From positions 334,706 to 398,705 of the forward strand of contig JARVKI010000037.1 in NCBI GenBank assembly GCA_036674765.1: 64,000 nt of DNA, read 5' to 3'. Positions within the stretch are counted from its first letter, which is position 1; each line of letters begins with the position of its first letter. The notes beneath the pieces are model-generated. The model worked only from the letters and a program-made list of their open reading frames with translations, was not told the DNA's origin and did not search any database. Of the stretch, positions 46,121-57,530 are shown piece by piece. The stretch is from Seiridium cupressi. Taxonomy: Eukaryota > Ascomycota > Sordariomycetes > Amphisphaeriales > Sporocadaceae. The position numbers and the translations under genes are program-made.

Positions 46121-48096
46121 GCCTGACTATCTGGTACAATATGCCATTCATCTTGTGCTGACTACACGGTAGATACTTCGGTGAAGCATAACCTGCAACC
46201 GTAGTTGGATTATGCCCTGACTGAAGAGAGTTGGATTGTGTTGTCTTTTTTGATAGCAGTCTATCTTTTTGACTGCTCCATTACAACATATTGGAATACG
46301 TCAATCAAATAGGAGCGGGCAACCAAGTGAGTTATTGTATAGTACCCAGTGGAGATGTCTTTACTTTGGGTGCGTGGAGTTTAGGACCATGCTGGAAGTG
46401 TAAAGAATTGATTTAGGTAACAATACCATCTGTATCTGAGCGAGATACCAATTTCCAATCCATCATCCAAATTTATCGCATTTGCTCCTTGTCAGGACAT
46501 GTGTTGTGTCAACTAATCGTCCACCATTCCACCTTCATCATGAGAACAATTCCTATCATTCAGTTTCCGGTGTCGATGCTCTATTTGATGATCTCGAGCT
46601 CACCTCTAATTACGGCCCGAGTGTACAACTGTGGGATTATATGTGATAACTTTACTGATTTACCTCCACCACTGATGATGGTCTTGTATACTGCTGTTAT
46701 TATTGTTGCTTGTGGTTTTGCTCCGCATAAGCGTGAGGTGTTTCTCAATAGAACAGGTCCTGGGAGAAGTGAAGCACGACAACCTTGTTATACATTTGAT
46801 GACAAGTGATAACTCCTCAACTTTTCTCAATTTTTTGATTCATACGAGCACAAGTTTTTAGCCATGCACTTAAAATCCTCAAAAGGTTCTAGGACTAAAG
46901 ACACAGCTAGGCTTCCTTGGGCAACCTCTTAGCACTACTATAAGTAGATGAGTTTCGTATACGAGGGTCGTATAAGACAACTGGCTTTCACTCACAGTGT
47001 AGAGGTCAAGAATCTCTACACTGAGCGCGTAAGACAAGCGAGGTCTACTGCCAGAACCACGCTTTCCCATGGCAGATGTTCTAGAGCATTACTTCACAGT
47101 AATGGGCTTCGTTGATACATGTTTCGGGCACCAGAACCAATGTCTGCTGAAATGGTTCCGTGTGAGCTACACTAGATCTGGTAATTTGTGCCATAACGGG
47201 ACATGTAACGTGGAGTCATCAAAGCGAGTGGAAGGTATTAGCCGAAGCTGCGTGTAATGTGGTCGTCTTATGTTTATCGACTTATATCGTCGATTTATAT
47301 CTTTGAATTATGTCTTCGACTTATATCTTTAAATTATATCGTCAACTTATATTGTCGAGCCGAAAACACCTCACCAATAAGCGTGGTCGCGTCTAGGTTC
47401 TCTCTCTGTGCTCGAAATCTTTTTCCAAAACGAGATCCAGACAAAAGTATCCCACAAGCATCGGCACGCTTCCACCTTTCTTCCCGCAAGTCTGAACAAG
47501 CACAATCATCACCAAAACATCGGAGACCACATTTTGTGAGTACTTGTCCCCTTCATCCCGCTGCCCTTGCAAGTCATCTGGAGCCTTTCCGCACAGCTGG
47601 TCACGATCCATCACCACAGCTGTCCATTTCTCTCCACGGTGTGAGGAAAGAGCAGACGCTCCTAAACAGTGGAATAAACAACCCTGCCGTACATCGCCTT
47701 TCTCTGTCGTATTTCTGACAACAATCTCACAGCTTGGTCACAAAACTCGACATATCTTCAAACTTTCATCAAACACAACCGATCGACCACAGAAATCAAC
47801 TTCAATACATGTTTGTAAGTATATGATATTTCCTTTTTGTATCTGCAACCCAGGTTACTTCATTCCTTGCATCCACATCTTGATCTCGTCCGTGGTGGTA
47901 AACGCAGCACACAATTTTGACCGTTCGTATTCTTCCCAATTTTCCCTCTCAGAGGAATCCAATCTTTCCTCTTCGCCTCTCAGCAGCCTCTAGAGTTGGA
48001 TATCACTCTCTCCCTCTGTTTCTCCCTCTCTGGCAAACAAGGCTCATTATTCGTCAAAATAATATAGGCCATCATCAATCCACAAAGTTTGATACA
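46121..48096. other. 2-kb intergenic region with pyrimidine-rich leader
   Basis: No supported gene. The right half (47400-48096) is CT-rich and has donor-like GTAAGT/GTGAGT words, so it probably holds leader exons of gene F. Short degenerate repeats lie at 47265-47365. Confidence 0.4.
47265..47365. repeat. Short degenerate repeats of CGACTTATATC type
   Basis: Words close to GTCGACTTATATC or GTCGATTTATATC recur about every 16-20 bp, roughly five times. The array is imperfect and AT-rich. Confidence 0.6.
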
Positions 48097-48558
48097 ATGT
48101 CAGCTCCACGCACACCCAACAAGCAAGCGACCGATCAGGATGCCCGATTCTTCTACACTGTCCTCAAGCACATGAAGGTCAAGCCGGACACCGATTGGGA
48201 TGCCGTTGCCAGTGAGCTTGGCTACAACAATGCCGGCACCGCTCAGGTATGTGGACTTGCAACTATCTTTCGTTGTAGTCGCTAACGTTTTCAGACCCGC
48301 TTCGGCCAGATCAAGAAGAAGCTGGGCCTCACCTTCGACCAGACCCCTACTTCCCAGAACAACAGGGTTGTCAAGGCTCGAGCACCCAAGGCCCCTGCCC
48401 TCAAGGCAAAGAAGGCCGCTGCTACGAAGGGCTCTGCTAAGCCGCTTGGAGAGGATGACGATCACGACTCCGACATGCCCGTCACTCCTACTGCTGTCAA
48501 GACAGCCGACTTTGAGGATGAGGAAGATGTCAAGTCGGAGGCAATTGATTCGATTTGA
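48097..48558 (+). CDS. Myb-like protein F
   Basis: Exons 48097-48246 and 48295-48558 (48-bp intron) give 137 aa. This is the cleanest copy of the fungal small Myb-like domain: DQDARFFYTVLKHMKVKPDT, then DWDAVASELGYNNAGTAQ, then TRFGQIKKKLGLTF. The intron is phase 0 within the third helix, one residue from the position in genes A, B and E. The tail is Ala/Lys-rich (KAKKAAATKGSAK) and ends in a KSEAID motif. Proteins of this type are abundant and fast-evolving in Sordariomycetes, Leotiomycetes and Dothideomycetes, and functions are mostly unassigned. Confidence 0.85.
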
Positions 48559-49570
48559 ATTCGAGCTGTCTTCTAACAACACAATGAGAGGCCTTGGGTT
48601 TGAGGAGATCAAGGCTGGATGTCACTGGAGAACGGAATGCATTTGCCTTGGAGGGCTGCTTTGACCCATGGGGTATAACTGGCATCAGTAAATGCACGGA
48701 AAGCCCTCGTACCGGTGTATGTAGCTATGATAGTACTACAACGATGACTTGCAGGGTATTTCAATAATGCTTTGACATGATGAAATAGCTGACGTCACTT
48801 CATATTTTGGTCGCATGCGAGTCGGTGACCGTGTTACTGCAATTCTAGAACCTCTACTGACTACCGCTTGGTTGCATTGAGTGTACCTGCATATGGGCAG
48901 ACCTGTCAATGCCATAGAGAAAGCCCGCAGGCAGATTTGATAGCCGTAATCCTCTAAACAATGGGATACCTATCATTTCATGACGGTCTTGCCCAGGGTG
49001 AAAGAGCGACCAGCTTCAGAATCTTATCGCCCGAGGCTACCTCAATAGTTGCCTATCAAGGGCCAAAACAGACCCCTCGCGCATCAGAGTTGTTTTCTTT
49101 TTCTTGGCAAACACCGTTTTTGTCGCGCGAGCCATTGGCGATTTGACCTGCCAACGTCAAGAAACCAATCACAGGCTTCCCCAAAACATAATCCGCGAAT
49201 CCCCATCCACAACGACCTTTCCCGATCAACAAGGTAGGCAATATTTCCGGCGCATCGCCATTCATCAATCACTCCACGGAACCTCCAGCTACAGAAACAC
49301 TTGTATTTGTGGTCGCAATCATATTCGTCCGATTCCGATCCTTCGCCACATAAGATTCAAATTGCACTGGTCTTGCGGCGGCCTGCTCACAAATTTGCAT
49401 ACAGACAACTTCAGCCGAATCCATCAATCGGACCAAATCCCTGTCATCCAGCCTTCGTTGACCCGCCCTCGCGCTGCTTCAAGCAAAGGTTAGTCTGCAA
49501 TCGCACCAGCCTGATAATTCCTGCATAGTATCCATGCGCTCCTGTTCATAAAGCTTATTATGGCTTCCAG
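48559..49570. other. Intergenic region
   Basis: This holds the 3' flank of gene F and the CT-rich leader of gene G. No gene is supported. Confidence 0.4.
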
Positions 49571-50047
49571 ATGCCTCCCAAGAAGAAAACGGAGGACGGC
49601 GCCGGTGCTGCTGCCTTCACTGGTCCCCAAAGCGTTGGGCTCACCGAGAACGACCTGAAGCTTCTTGACTCCATCTTCAAGAATTGTTCCACGGACTCTA
49701 AGCCCAAGCCCTCCATCAGTCTTGACGAGGTTGCCCAGCAGCTTGGCCTCAAGTCAGCCAAGGTCGTCACGGACCGCTACCGACAGATCTGCAACAAGGT
49801 CGGTTGGTTTGTCGGAGAGCCCAGTGCTGCCACTCCGGGTCCCAAGAAGGCGCCCGCTTCTCGCAAGAAGGTGGCAGCTGCCGAGGCCGAAGCTGATGAC
49901 GACATCACTGAGACTCCGATCAAGAAGCGCAAGGTCACCAAGAAGGCTACCAAGCCCAAGGTTAAGGACGAGGTTGATCTCAAGGATTCCAAGGTCAAGG
50001 ACGAGACTGATGATATGGAGGGGGACCTGGATGATGGTGAGGCTTAA
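49571..50047 (+). CDS. Myb-like protein G
   Basis: A single exon of 158 aa. The domain reads TENDLKLLDSIFKNCSTDSK, then ISLDEVAQQLGLKSAKVVT, then DRYRQICNKVGWF, the same layout as genes F and H. The domain is followed by a Lys-rich tail with ASRKKVAAAE, TPIKKRKVTKKATKPKVK (strong nuclear signal) and an acidic end (DDMEGDLDDGEA). It lacks the intron seen in F and H, so it may have lost it or arisen by retroposition. It is likely nuclear, and the target is unknown. Confidence 0.8.
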   Translation: MPPKKKTEDGAGAAAFTGPQSVGLTENDLKLLDSIFKNCSTDSKPKPSISLDEVAQQLGLKSAKVVTDRYRQICNKVGWFVGEPSAATPGPKKAPASRKKVAAAEAEADDDITETPIKKRKVTKKATKPKVKDEVDLKDSKVKDETDDMEGDLDDGEA

Positions 50048-51249
50048 TGTCAGGCCCTAGCGTCAATGAGATCGAGTTTCCGAATTTCTTGTGGATAAAC
50101 TCCTTAACTCTGGTCCTTGGAGTATCTTTCAGGGTCGAAAAATTGACTATTCGAGGTAATGGATGGGGACAAAGGATGTATACTCCCATTGAGCACTGAT
50201 GTGGTATCTTTCGGTAGCAGTAGACCTCATTGATAATGTATCGTCTGTGATCTGACATGGTTTTCTCCTCTGGCCTAGGCTAGTCCTTATCTGCCAGTAC
50301 TTTCGCGCTTGCTAGCCATTATGACGGCCTTGTCTCTCAATCGCGAAACTAATAATCGTGAAAATGTCTTTGTCTTCAATGTGGCCCTGCAGATAGCGGG
50401 CGTAGGAACATACCTGTCACTGATTTATACATGTTCATATCAAGCGCAAGATCTCCGGACTGTCAAAGAACACATTTGTTGACAGGGCCATATAATAAGA
50501 GCTCGTCCATGTCCTCCAACTGTCTTCCCATCCGACTATCACAGTCGCTCTTCCATTTACATCGTCTTGACTTGAAAGTCGTTTGACCTTGAATCCAAAG
50601 TCGCTGGTCAAAAAGTCATACACACGCTGTCCCTACTTTTGACCTGCCAGATCGTCGTTCCATCCTCACGGGTAACACATCCAGGTCACCACCGTCAGCT
50701 GGTCTCTGATGTTCAGCACATAGGGGCAGAACTCAAGCGAGGTATGTTCTCTGCTTCGAACCATTGCTATCCCAATAAGGCCTGTCACGGTGTAATACTG
50801 GCTGGTCTATGCCGTGTAACGGCGCTAGGACAAACCAATTCCTCTAACAATCGTTCCTCTTGCTGTACCCCTACACCCGTGGCTAATCCTCGGGTGTCGC
50901 CTAGGGACTCCTCCAGTACTATACAGCTCTCCTCGGCTACAACGCCCCTCAAACGACCACTGGAATTCACTGCTGAGAAAAGAAACCTTTTCTTGCGGCC
51001 AATCGACAGAATTATAAAGCTTGGCCCGGTCAACCAGCGCCTCTTTCTTCCAGACAACACCAACAAAATTCTGGAACTCAACCTGCCTCAGCGCAAAAAC
51101 ATTCGGCAGACTTCCATCTCCATCTCCAACACTTACGACCACAGTCACTTGTGCTCAAATTACTCATCCATTCTTGCGAATATTGTAGAGCTCGGTCTCT
51201 CAACTCCCGGAACCTCTCACATCCCATCTCTTTCCGACATTTCGTCACG
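50048..51249. other. Intergenic region
   Basis: This holds the 3' flank of gene G and the long CT-rich leader of gene H. A 216-codon frame (50639-51289) runs into gene H in another frame and has Ser/Thr/Arg composition typical of leader sequence, so it is not accepted. Confidence 0.4.
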
Positions 51250-52275
51250 ATGTCTACCAAGGACGAGAACTCTCAGTTCCAGTTCTTGATCAACTGCATC
51301 AAGAACTCCAACAACGGCAAGGTAAAGCGTCTTTGTTCTCCTAGTCACCTCAAGCATGTACAGCTTCTGCTGTTGCAGGGCACATCATCCCAATCTTCCG
51401 ATGACGTGCACCAAAGATGGCATCGTCACTTCACCGACAGGAGGCTACTATCGATACACAGACTGCCATCAATATTCTTGCTTGCTAACATGGTCCAGGT
51501 CGACTTCACTGCTGTCGCCGAGCAACTTGGTATTGTCTCCAAAGGCGCTGCGTAAGTAATCCATTTTGACCTGCTCATTATCTCATTTACTGACCGATTC
51601 TCCAATAGTGCCAAGCGATATGAGCGTCTCATGAAGGCCCATGGCATTAGTGCCACTGGCAACGCTGGTCCCAGCACTCCCAAGAAGGCCGCTGTCAAGA
51701 AGGAGAAGGACGCTGGCACTCGCAAGCCCGCCCCCAAGAAGCGTAAGCTTCAGCAGGTTGACGAGGATGCTGGGGACGAGGACGAGCCCATCAAAGGTGA
51801 AGTAAAATCCGAAATCAAATTCGAAGATGCCATAACCGTGAAGACCGAGCAGAGCAATGGTGGTGTCGCAGCCTTGGCAACACGAACGTCGGAGCTCTCA
51901 ACTCAGCCTGACAAGCCACAGCAGATCAGCCAAGACGAGGAAGATGACGTTCTTGTGGTCTCTTCTACCGAAAAGACCGATAACCACACACCCATTTATG
52001 GCAGCGATCATCACCACCATTTGCGCATGTCGGCTCAACACATCCCAGGCATTCATTCTTTCGACTATGCTGCTAACCTGGGATACCCTGTACAGACGAC
52101 TCCGACCATGATGATGGCGGCGATGCCTAGAGCCAGCTCCGGCACTCCACTACCTTATGGTTTTGGCCCTCCAGCTTTCATTCACAATCACGACCATTCA
52201 GGTCTCTTCTGGCAAGGTTCACACATGATGACCCCGCACCCCGACGGTCAACACAGGGAAGACAAGAGTTTGTAA
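51250..52275 (+). CDS. Myb-like protein H
   Basis: Exons 51250-51321, 51499-51551 and 51609-52275 give 263 aa. The joined domain reads SQFQFLINCIKNSNNGK, VDFTAVAEQLGIVSKGAA, then AKRYERLMKAHG. The first intron (177 bp) is a multiple of three with no stop, so retention would insert 59 residues into the domain. The second is an ordinary 57-bp intron. A basic region (PAPKKRKLQQ) and IKGEVKSE/VKTEQ motifs follow. The tail is His/Met-rich (YGSDHHHHLRMS, TMMMAAMPRA) and recalls gene D. Genes D and H are probably closer to each other than to the rest. Confidence 0.8.
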
Positions 52276-55200
52276 TGGAAACCTTGGAGACGATTCGTAA
52301 GTTGCAATGTCCTATCTGACAATGAAGAGCATTAATTAACATTCGTTCTCATAGTTTCTGGCATTTGGCACTCCTGCATGTACAGTCTTCGAGTTGAGGT
52401 CACGGACACCTTTGCGCATACACGAACTTTCGCGCTCAAATAGATGCAGTGGTTGGGGGCTTGGGCGTTTCTGTTTGGCTTGATGCCTTCTCATGAGGTT
52501 CTCCAGCATAAGCAATAGACTATTCTCTCCTGCCATCTCCACGACTTGACCCTGTGATTCGGATTTGTCCGGCTGGCGCCGTTTTATCTTCACGGTAATT
52601 GTGACGTACCCTGCTGTATCTCTTTGGCGCATATATCATTTGCCTAGGATTGAATGACGGCCTTGAAAGCAACACAACTCATATATTCCAGGATGAAGCA
52701 AGTCACGATTCTTTTTCTCATGGATCAATGCCATGATATATCTTCTTGCTCTCTGCATCACTCTAGCTACGATATATTATTTACATCCCATATCCCACGG
52801 ACATGTCCTCACCCATCCCGCACCTCCGTTCCTTTCCTAGTCCATCCATATCAGCTACAATGTCGACCTTTAGTTTACCTTCAGAAATGATTGATGTAAT
52901 CAAGCGGCATGGAGATTGTCTTTGGGCGGAAGTTATTCTCTGCATTCCGCCCAGTATTTCTAGTTCTAGTGGTCCAACTGGGATTGTCGCCCCCATTGCT
53001 CGCTACAATGTATCTTGAATATTAAAAGAGACAATATGTCTTTTGACGGATTCGCTTGTGATAATCACATCAAGCCGCTGGCTTTCATCGTGCCAATGTG
53101 ACTTTCTCCAGTTTCGCTGAGTATTATACCATTTTATTCTTCATGCCGTCCATGTCATTGTCAACCTCCTGACGAAGGTTTGTCTCTCTCTGACATGCTC
53201 CGAAAGTCTGCCAAGTTCTACCTCAGATGAACAAGACGCCTACACCTGGGAATAATCCGCGGGAGGATCCATTTTGAGAAAGAGCGGCTTGGTACCTATC
53301 TATACCTCCTACGATCCAGAATGAGCCGCTTCATCCTGCTCCAGCTTTACCCCAAATACGCGCCAGTCAGCACATGATCCATCTCGCTATGTCTAGCTAA
53401 CTCAGGGATCATCGCTGACACCTAGGCATGCTCTTTCACCGTCGTGGCTCTTTCGTGACACTTCACCTGGCAAGAATTGACAGGCGGCGCACCTGTTGGC
53501 CATAACGCCAATCTAGATATATCCTAATATCCTTACTCCGCCAAAGCTTCCCATATGGCGAGCATCAGTATCAACCAAGTCTGACAATTCAAGGCTGATG
53601 AAAATCCATGTCGCTTGTCTCATGCCGCAGCTGTATGGCCCTGTCGTGCCAGCTCCCTCGAGTAGGAGACGCCCAGGCGTAGGTTGCCAGTGAGGAGCAT
53701 CGGCCTCCAATCGTGGTAGCATTGCTAATATCTTCGTGCAGTCATCTCCTAGCTCAACCGAGAACTACACTGAGTGTAATAGCAGTCGATACCGAACGAT
53801 CAGAATCCCGCCAGCCATCATTAGTTTCGAACGCCGCCAGTATGCTTGCCTGTCGCTACTCCTACGATGTCGACCGACCTTGATAACCATGATAATCCCC
53901 GAGAGGAGTCCACCATTATCCTATTCTTCGAACCAGTGCAGACCGCCGCCACCGTGCCGTTGAGCTACCATACTTCAGAGGCTAACTCACGATACAACAG
54001 CTGTGCCGCAAGCTGTGTTGTCGCGCGAGCCTTACGCCAAGGACGTAGTTCAGCATTGCCTGGGAGGTTTAGATGACACGAGACTCCGCCCAGCACCGGT
54101 TCGAAGAGAAGTACGGCCCAGTCAATGGTAGATCAGATTCGAGATAGTAATATTGCGGTATCACAGACGTTCCATCGAGAACCAGTCGAGCAAGTTTGGC
54201 ATAACATAGATGAAGCTCACGGTGTCCGGCGTCTTACAGCAAGGCTCAATCAGTGGACAGTAACTGGGTTGGAAAGTCACGATAGCCGGAGAGATCGATG
54301 TTCGAACCGAGTATCATTGCTGGATAGACGTCTACTTAGTCCTGATAGACCCAGGTCCTATCCTGATACACGTTGGATGCTTCCTGGTCCACCATTGTCA
54401 GACATCCGACGAGGCCAGCATCACCACATCGCAGGCACATCTCCGAATGCGCTCCCAAAAATCACAGTAACTCCCTGCCATTCAACGGACCGCTCGCGAT
54501 GATGTTTTTCCGACGAAGACCTTTGCGCCGCATCCTACGAGCTGCTGCCGCTCTTGCGTTGGGAGGGAACGTCCCGCCCGACAAGAACTTCCAACTTTGT
54601 TGCACCGGCAGACGACGAGGACCTCTCAAAGGATGCAAGGAACATACACACAGATCTATCACTTCAAGTTGTCAACGGGAATGCTGTTTGCGCTTCGGCA
54701 ATCTACGCGCAGGGATCGCTGTCGCATGGTTCCAACTACGAAGACATTGCCAAAGACGACCACCCGACATGTCATATCGACTAGATGAGCTTCCAAAAAA
54801 GCATAGCGGCTCATCACGACGTACTACATCGACTACGATAGCTCAATTCACATAGATGTCACGTAGATAATCCATTTTTGCAGCACAGAGATCGCTCCCC
54901 TAAGCACCTCCGCAGGAGCTGCCAACATCGAGAAGCGCAAGAAAATCCAATCCAATCAGCAGAATCGATGACAGACTACCTCATGTCACATTTCCGCAGA
55001 GATGAGTTGTGTACCGCGTTACCTCTGGCTGCCTTCGCATGCATACATCGTGATGACAGTACTCGAACGCTCCTGCCACGACTCGTAACGATCAATCACA
55101 CCCATGACGTCGCCATAGCACGAGACTCGAGTGCGGGTATTCCCGCAGGCGCCAAGATTAGGGCGGGGCTTGTGTCACCACGCTGCCGCGGACCGCTCCG

Positions 55201-56400
55201 TCGATCTGGCTAGGGGCCGCCACAATGTGGGTCACGATTCTAAAGTCCGACGACATGCCTTTGGACTGCGTATAAGTGGTAAGGGACGGCAGCGAGGATG
55301 GTACTCTTTTCACGCGCACAACGATCTATGGCGTCCTCAGCAAATTGAAAGTGACAATGTTATCTGGTCAATGATTTGCGAATAACAATTGTGCGTCTAC
55401 AGCAATGAAAAATGCAATACAAGCTTGTGACAGCGACCTAGCTCTAGCATGGCAATCCAAGCATCTGTAGAGAAGGATAATTCCGGACAATTCTCAAGTG
55501 TCGTTCGAAATTCCATCGTAGGGGGTAGATACACAAGCCTGCTGCCCTGAGAGTACGACGATGTTCGTGAAGCTTCAGGCTAAGAGCACAGCACATCAAG
55601 CAGACCTCTTCCTGCGAAGAGGCTACAAGCAATAAATAGTTCAACACAGGTGATGAGCAATTTTACTCGAAGTAACATTCACCAAGTCCACTACATAGCT
55701 TTTGACATGCTGTTTGTTCTGCAAGGTCCCAACCACATTGTTTAATGTTGCTAGCTTTGCTGCTGAACACTTGTGTGATCGAGATGGGTTACATCATGGT
55801 AGCAACAGACGACACTACAGATCCAATTTTTGCAGAAACATCATTCAAGTAAACTCTTCTGCGTACGGCACTGAACATAGAAGGCTGATTGTGACGACAA
55901 TCTCCTCCGAAATGTCCCACATCGTCAATATATCACGGCAGCAGGTCAGACTAGGCCTGCTTCAGAATAACAGAAGCTGCTTGACATACAATTACGTACC
56001 GCCGCTGTGAATTTCGGCAGAGAAATCAATGAAGCAACCAATGAGATCAAGTAGTTTCGTTTGTGCATGCAGGTACGTATCTCTAGAATAGGCACCCGGG
56101 CGGTCAACGATGGCCAAACCACCTGGCAACCTGCGGCAGGGAGGCTGGCGAAGCTGAATGGGCCAATGACAGGCCTGCGTTGCCAGAGCATAGACCGATT
56201 GGGATTGTTCTGGCAGTTGGGATTGTCCCTAGTGCCAATAATCAGCTTCACCACCTGTGTTGCCCCGTGGCAGAATTATTGCAAGCGGCAGAATCCATTT
56301 CCCAGAGGTATAAATTCCTCAGGACCCTCCAGGATTCTTCCTCTCTTCTCCCCCCTCCTTCACCATCGCTTTCGAAAGACTTGCCAGCTTCACAGCCAGC
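52276..56400. other. Gene-poor 4-kb stretch
   Basis: Many short overlapping frames on both strands lack shared splice logic or motifs. The part 53.8-55.4 kb has a run of medium frames in changing phase (for example 54125-54502, 54373-54855), which could be a decayed gene. I cannot assign a family. Confidence 0.35.
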
Positions 56401-57530
56401 TTCACTTTTGAGAGTATTCTTCTTCGCACAACAATCGTCTTCTGTACCAACAGCCTTCCATCCCAGCTTCGGCTTGGATCATCACAAGGTAAGTCTTCAT
56501 TCCATCACATGCTGATTTCCACTTCATCATCCTGTCAAGCATCTGGTATCTCCAGCATCTGCTTGACAGTTCGAAATCCATCATCCTTCCCATTGCCACC
56601 ACATCTTGAGCGCAACCTGAGCTTCTCTTGCGAAGTGAGCGTCTCTGCACTCCCCATCATCACTGCCTCCCTCCTCAGTGTCACTTGTCACTCATCACTG
56701 CTGCACGATTTTTTGTGTGGCAATTTTGAGCTTCTGACAATTTTCACACCCATCTCTGCTACCCCTCACTTTTGCAATTTTTAGAGCTCTTGATTTTTTG
56801 AGAGCTTCAATTCTTTTTTTGCAGAGCTGCCCCTCCCCCACCGTCACCATCTGCAACACAGCAACCAATTTTTGGCACACAGCCAAAAGTCTTCATCACC
56901 TTCATCCACCACCAATTCATCATCCCAAAAATCATCAAGCTCTTGACTGACATTTCTTCCACTTCAGACAGCTTTTTCATCCATCACTCTTCTTCGTCCA
57001 TCAGCAATCACAGCTTTTCGACATCATCGCATCTGTTCGATTCCAGTACCTTGACCTTGGTCATCATTGTCGACAGATCACAACCCTTCTCGCAACAATT
57101 TCCCGAGTGACTTCCATCAATAGGTTGTCCTCATCCATTCTTCCCATCAAGAACTTCCGCCTACAGGTCGTTCTTAGTAAGTCAAGCTGATAACTTGATG
57201 GGCGAGGTCTGACAATTTTTCGCAGCTTCTCCCTTCCCGTGATCTTCGATCACAGGTCACATCTTCGCACAAGACCTTCCGCCTCTCGGTTGTTCTTGGT
57301 GAGCCAAGTCAACTTCCTGCCATCCGATCCGCTGGATCATCATGCTGACTTTTTCTTAGCTTCTTCCATCTCACCGACATCCGACATAGGTTGTCCTCTC
57401 CTCATCACACTCAGTGAAGTCCAGCATTGTAAGCTGGTCTCTTGAAGTAAGTCAATACCCAGTCCCAAGTTTCCTGGCAAGCCCTGACATTGCGCAGACA
57501 GTTCATTTCTCGTCCGATCACATCGTCGAG
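56401..57530 (+). other. Long CT-rich 5' leader with three or more introns
   Basis: Upstream of the coiled-coil gene, three consecutive intron-like segments fit GT-AG rules with branch sites: 57177-57225 (GTAAGT to CGCAG), 57299-57359 (GTGAGC, CTGAC, TCTTAG) and 57447-57497 (GTAAGT, CTGAC, GCGCAG). A further GTAAGT donor lies at 56484. Leader exons one and two both contain AC(T/C)TTCCGCCT, then TCG or CGG, GT and GTTCTT before the donor, so the unit seems duplicated. Confidence 0.55.

Noticed and set aside
47266..47370. CRISPR-like regular spacing of short repeats
   Set aside because: The units are degenerate and AT-rich with no spacers of constant length, and the DNA is fungal.
50639..51289. 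216-codon Ser/Thr/Arg-rich ORF before gene H
   Set aside because: It runs into gene H in a different frame and reflects CT-rich leader sequence. No family motif is seen.
54290..54320. GTTCGAACC word resembling a tRNA B-box
   Set aside because: No matching A-box or acceptor stem could be placed around it. No tRNA gene is supported anywhere in the window.
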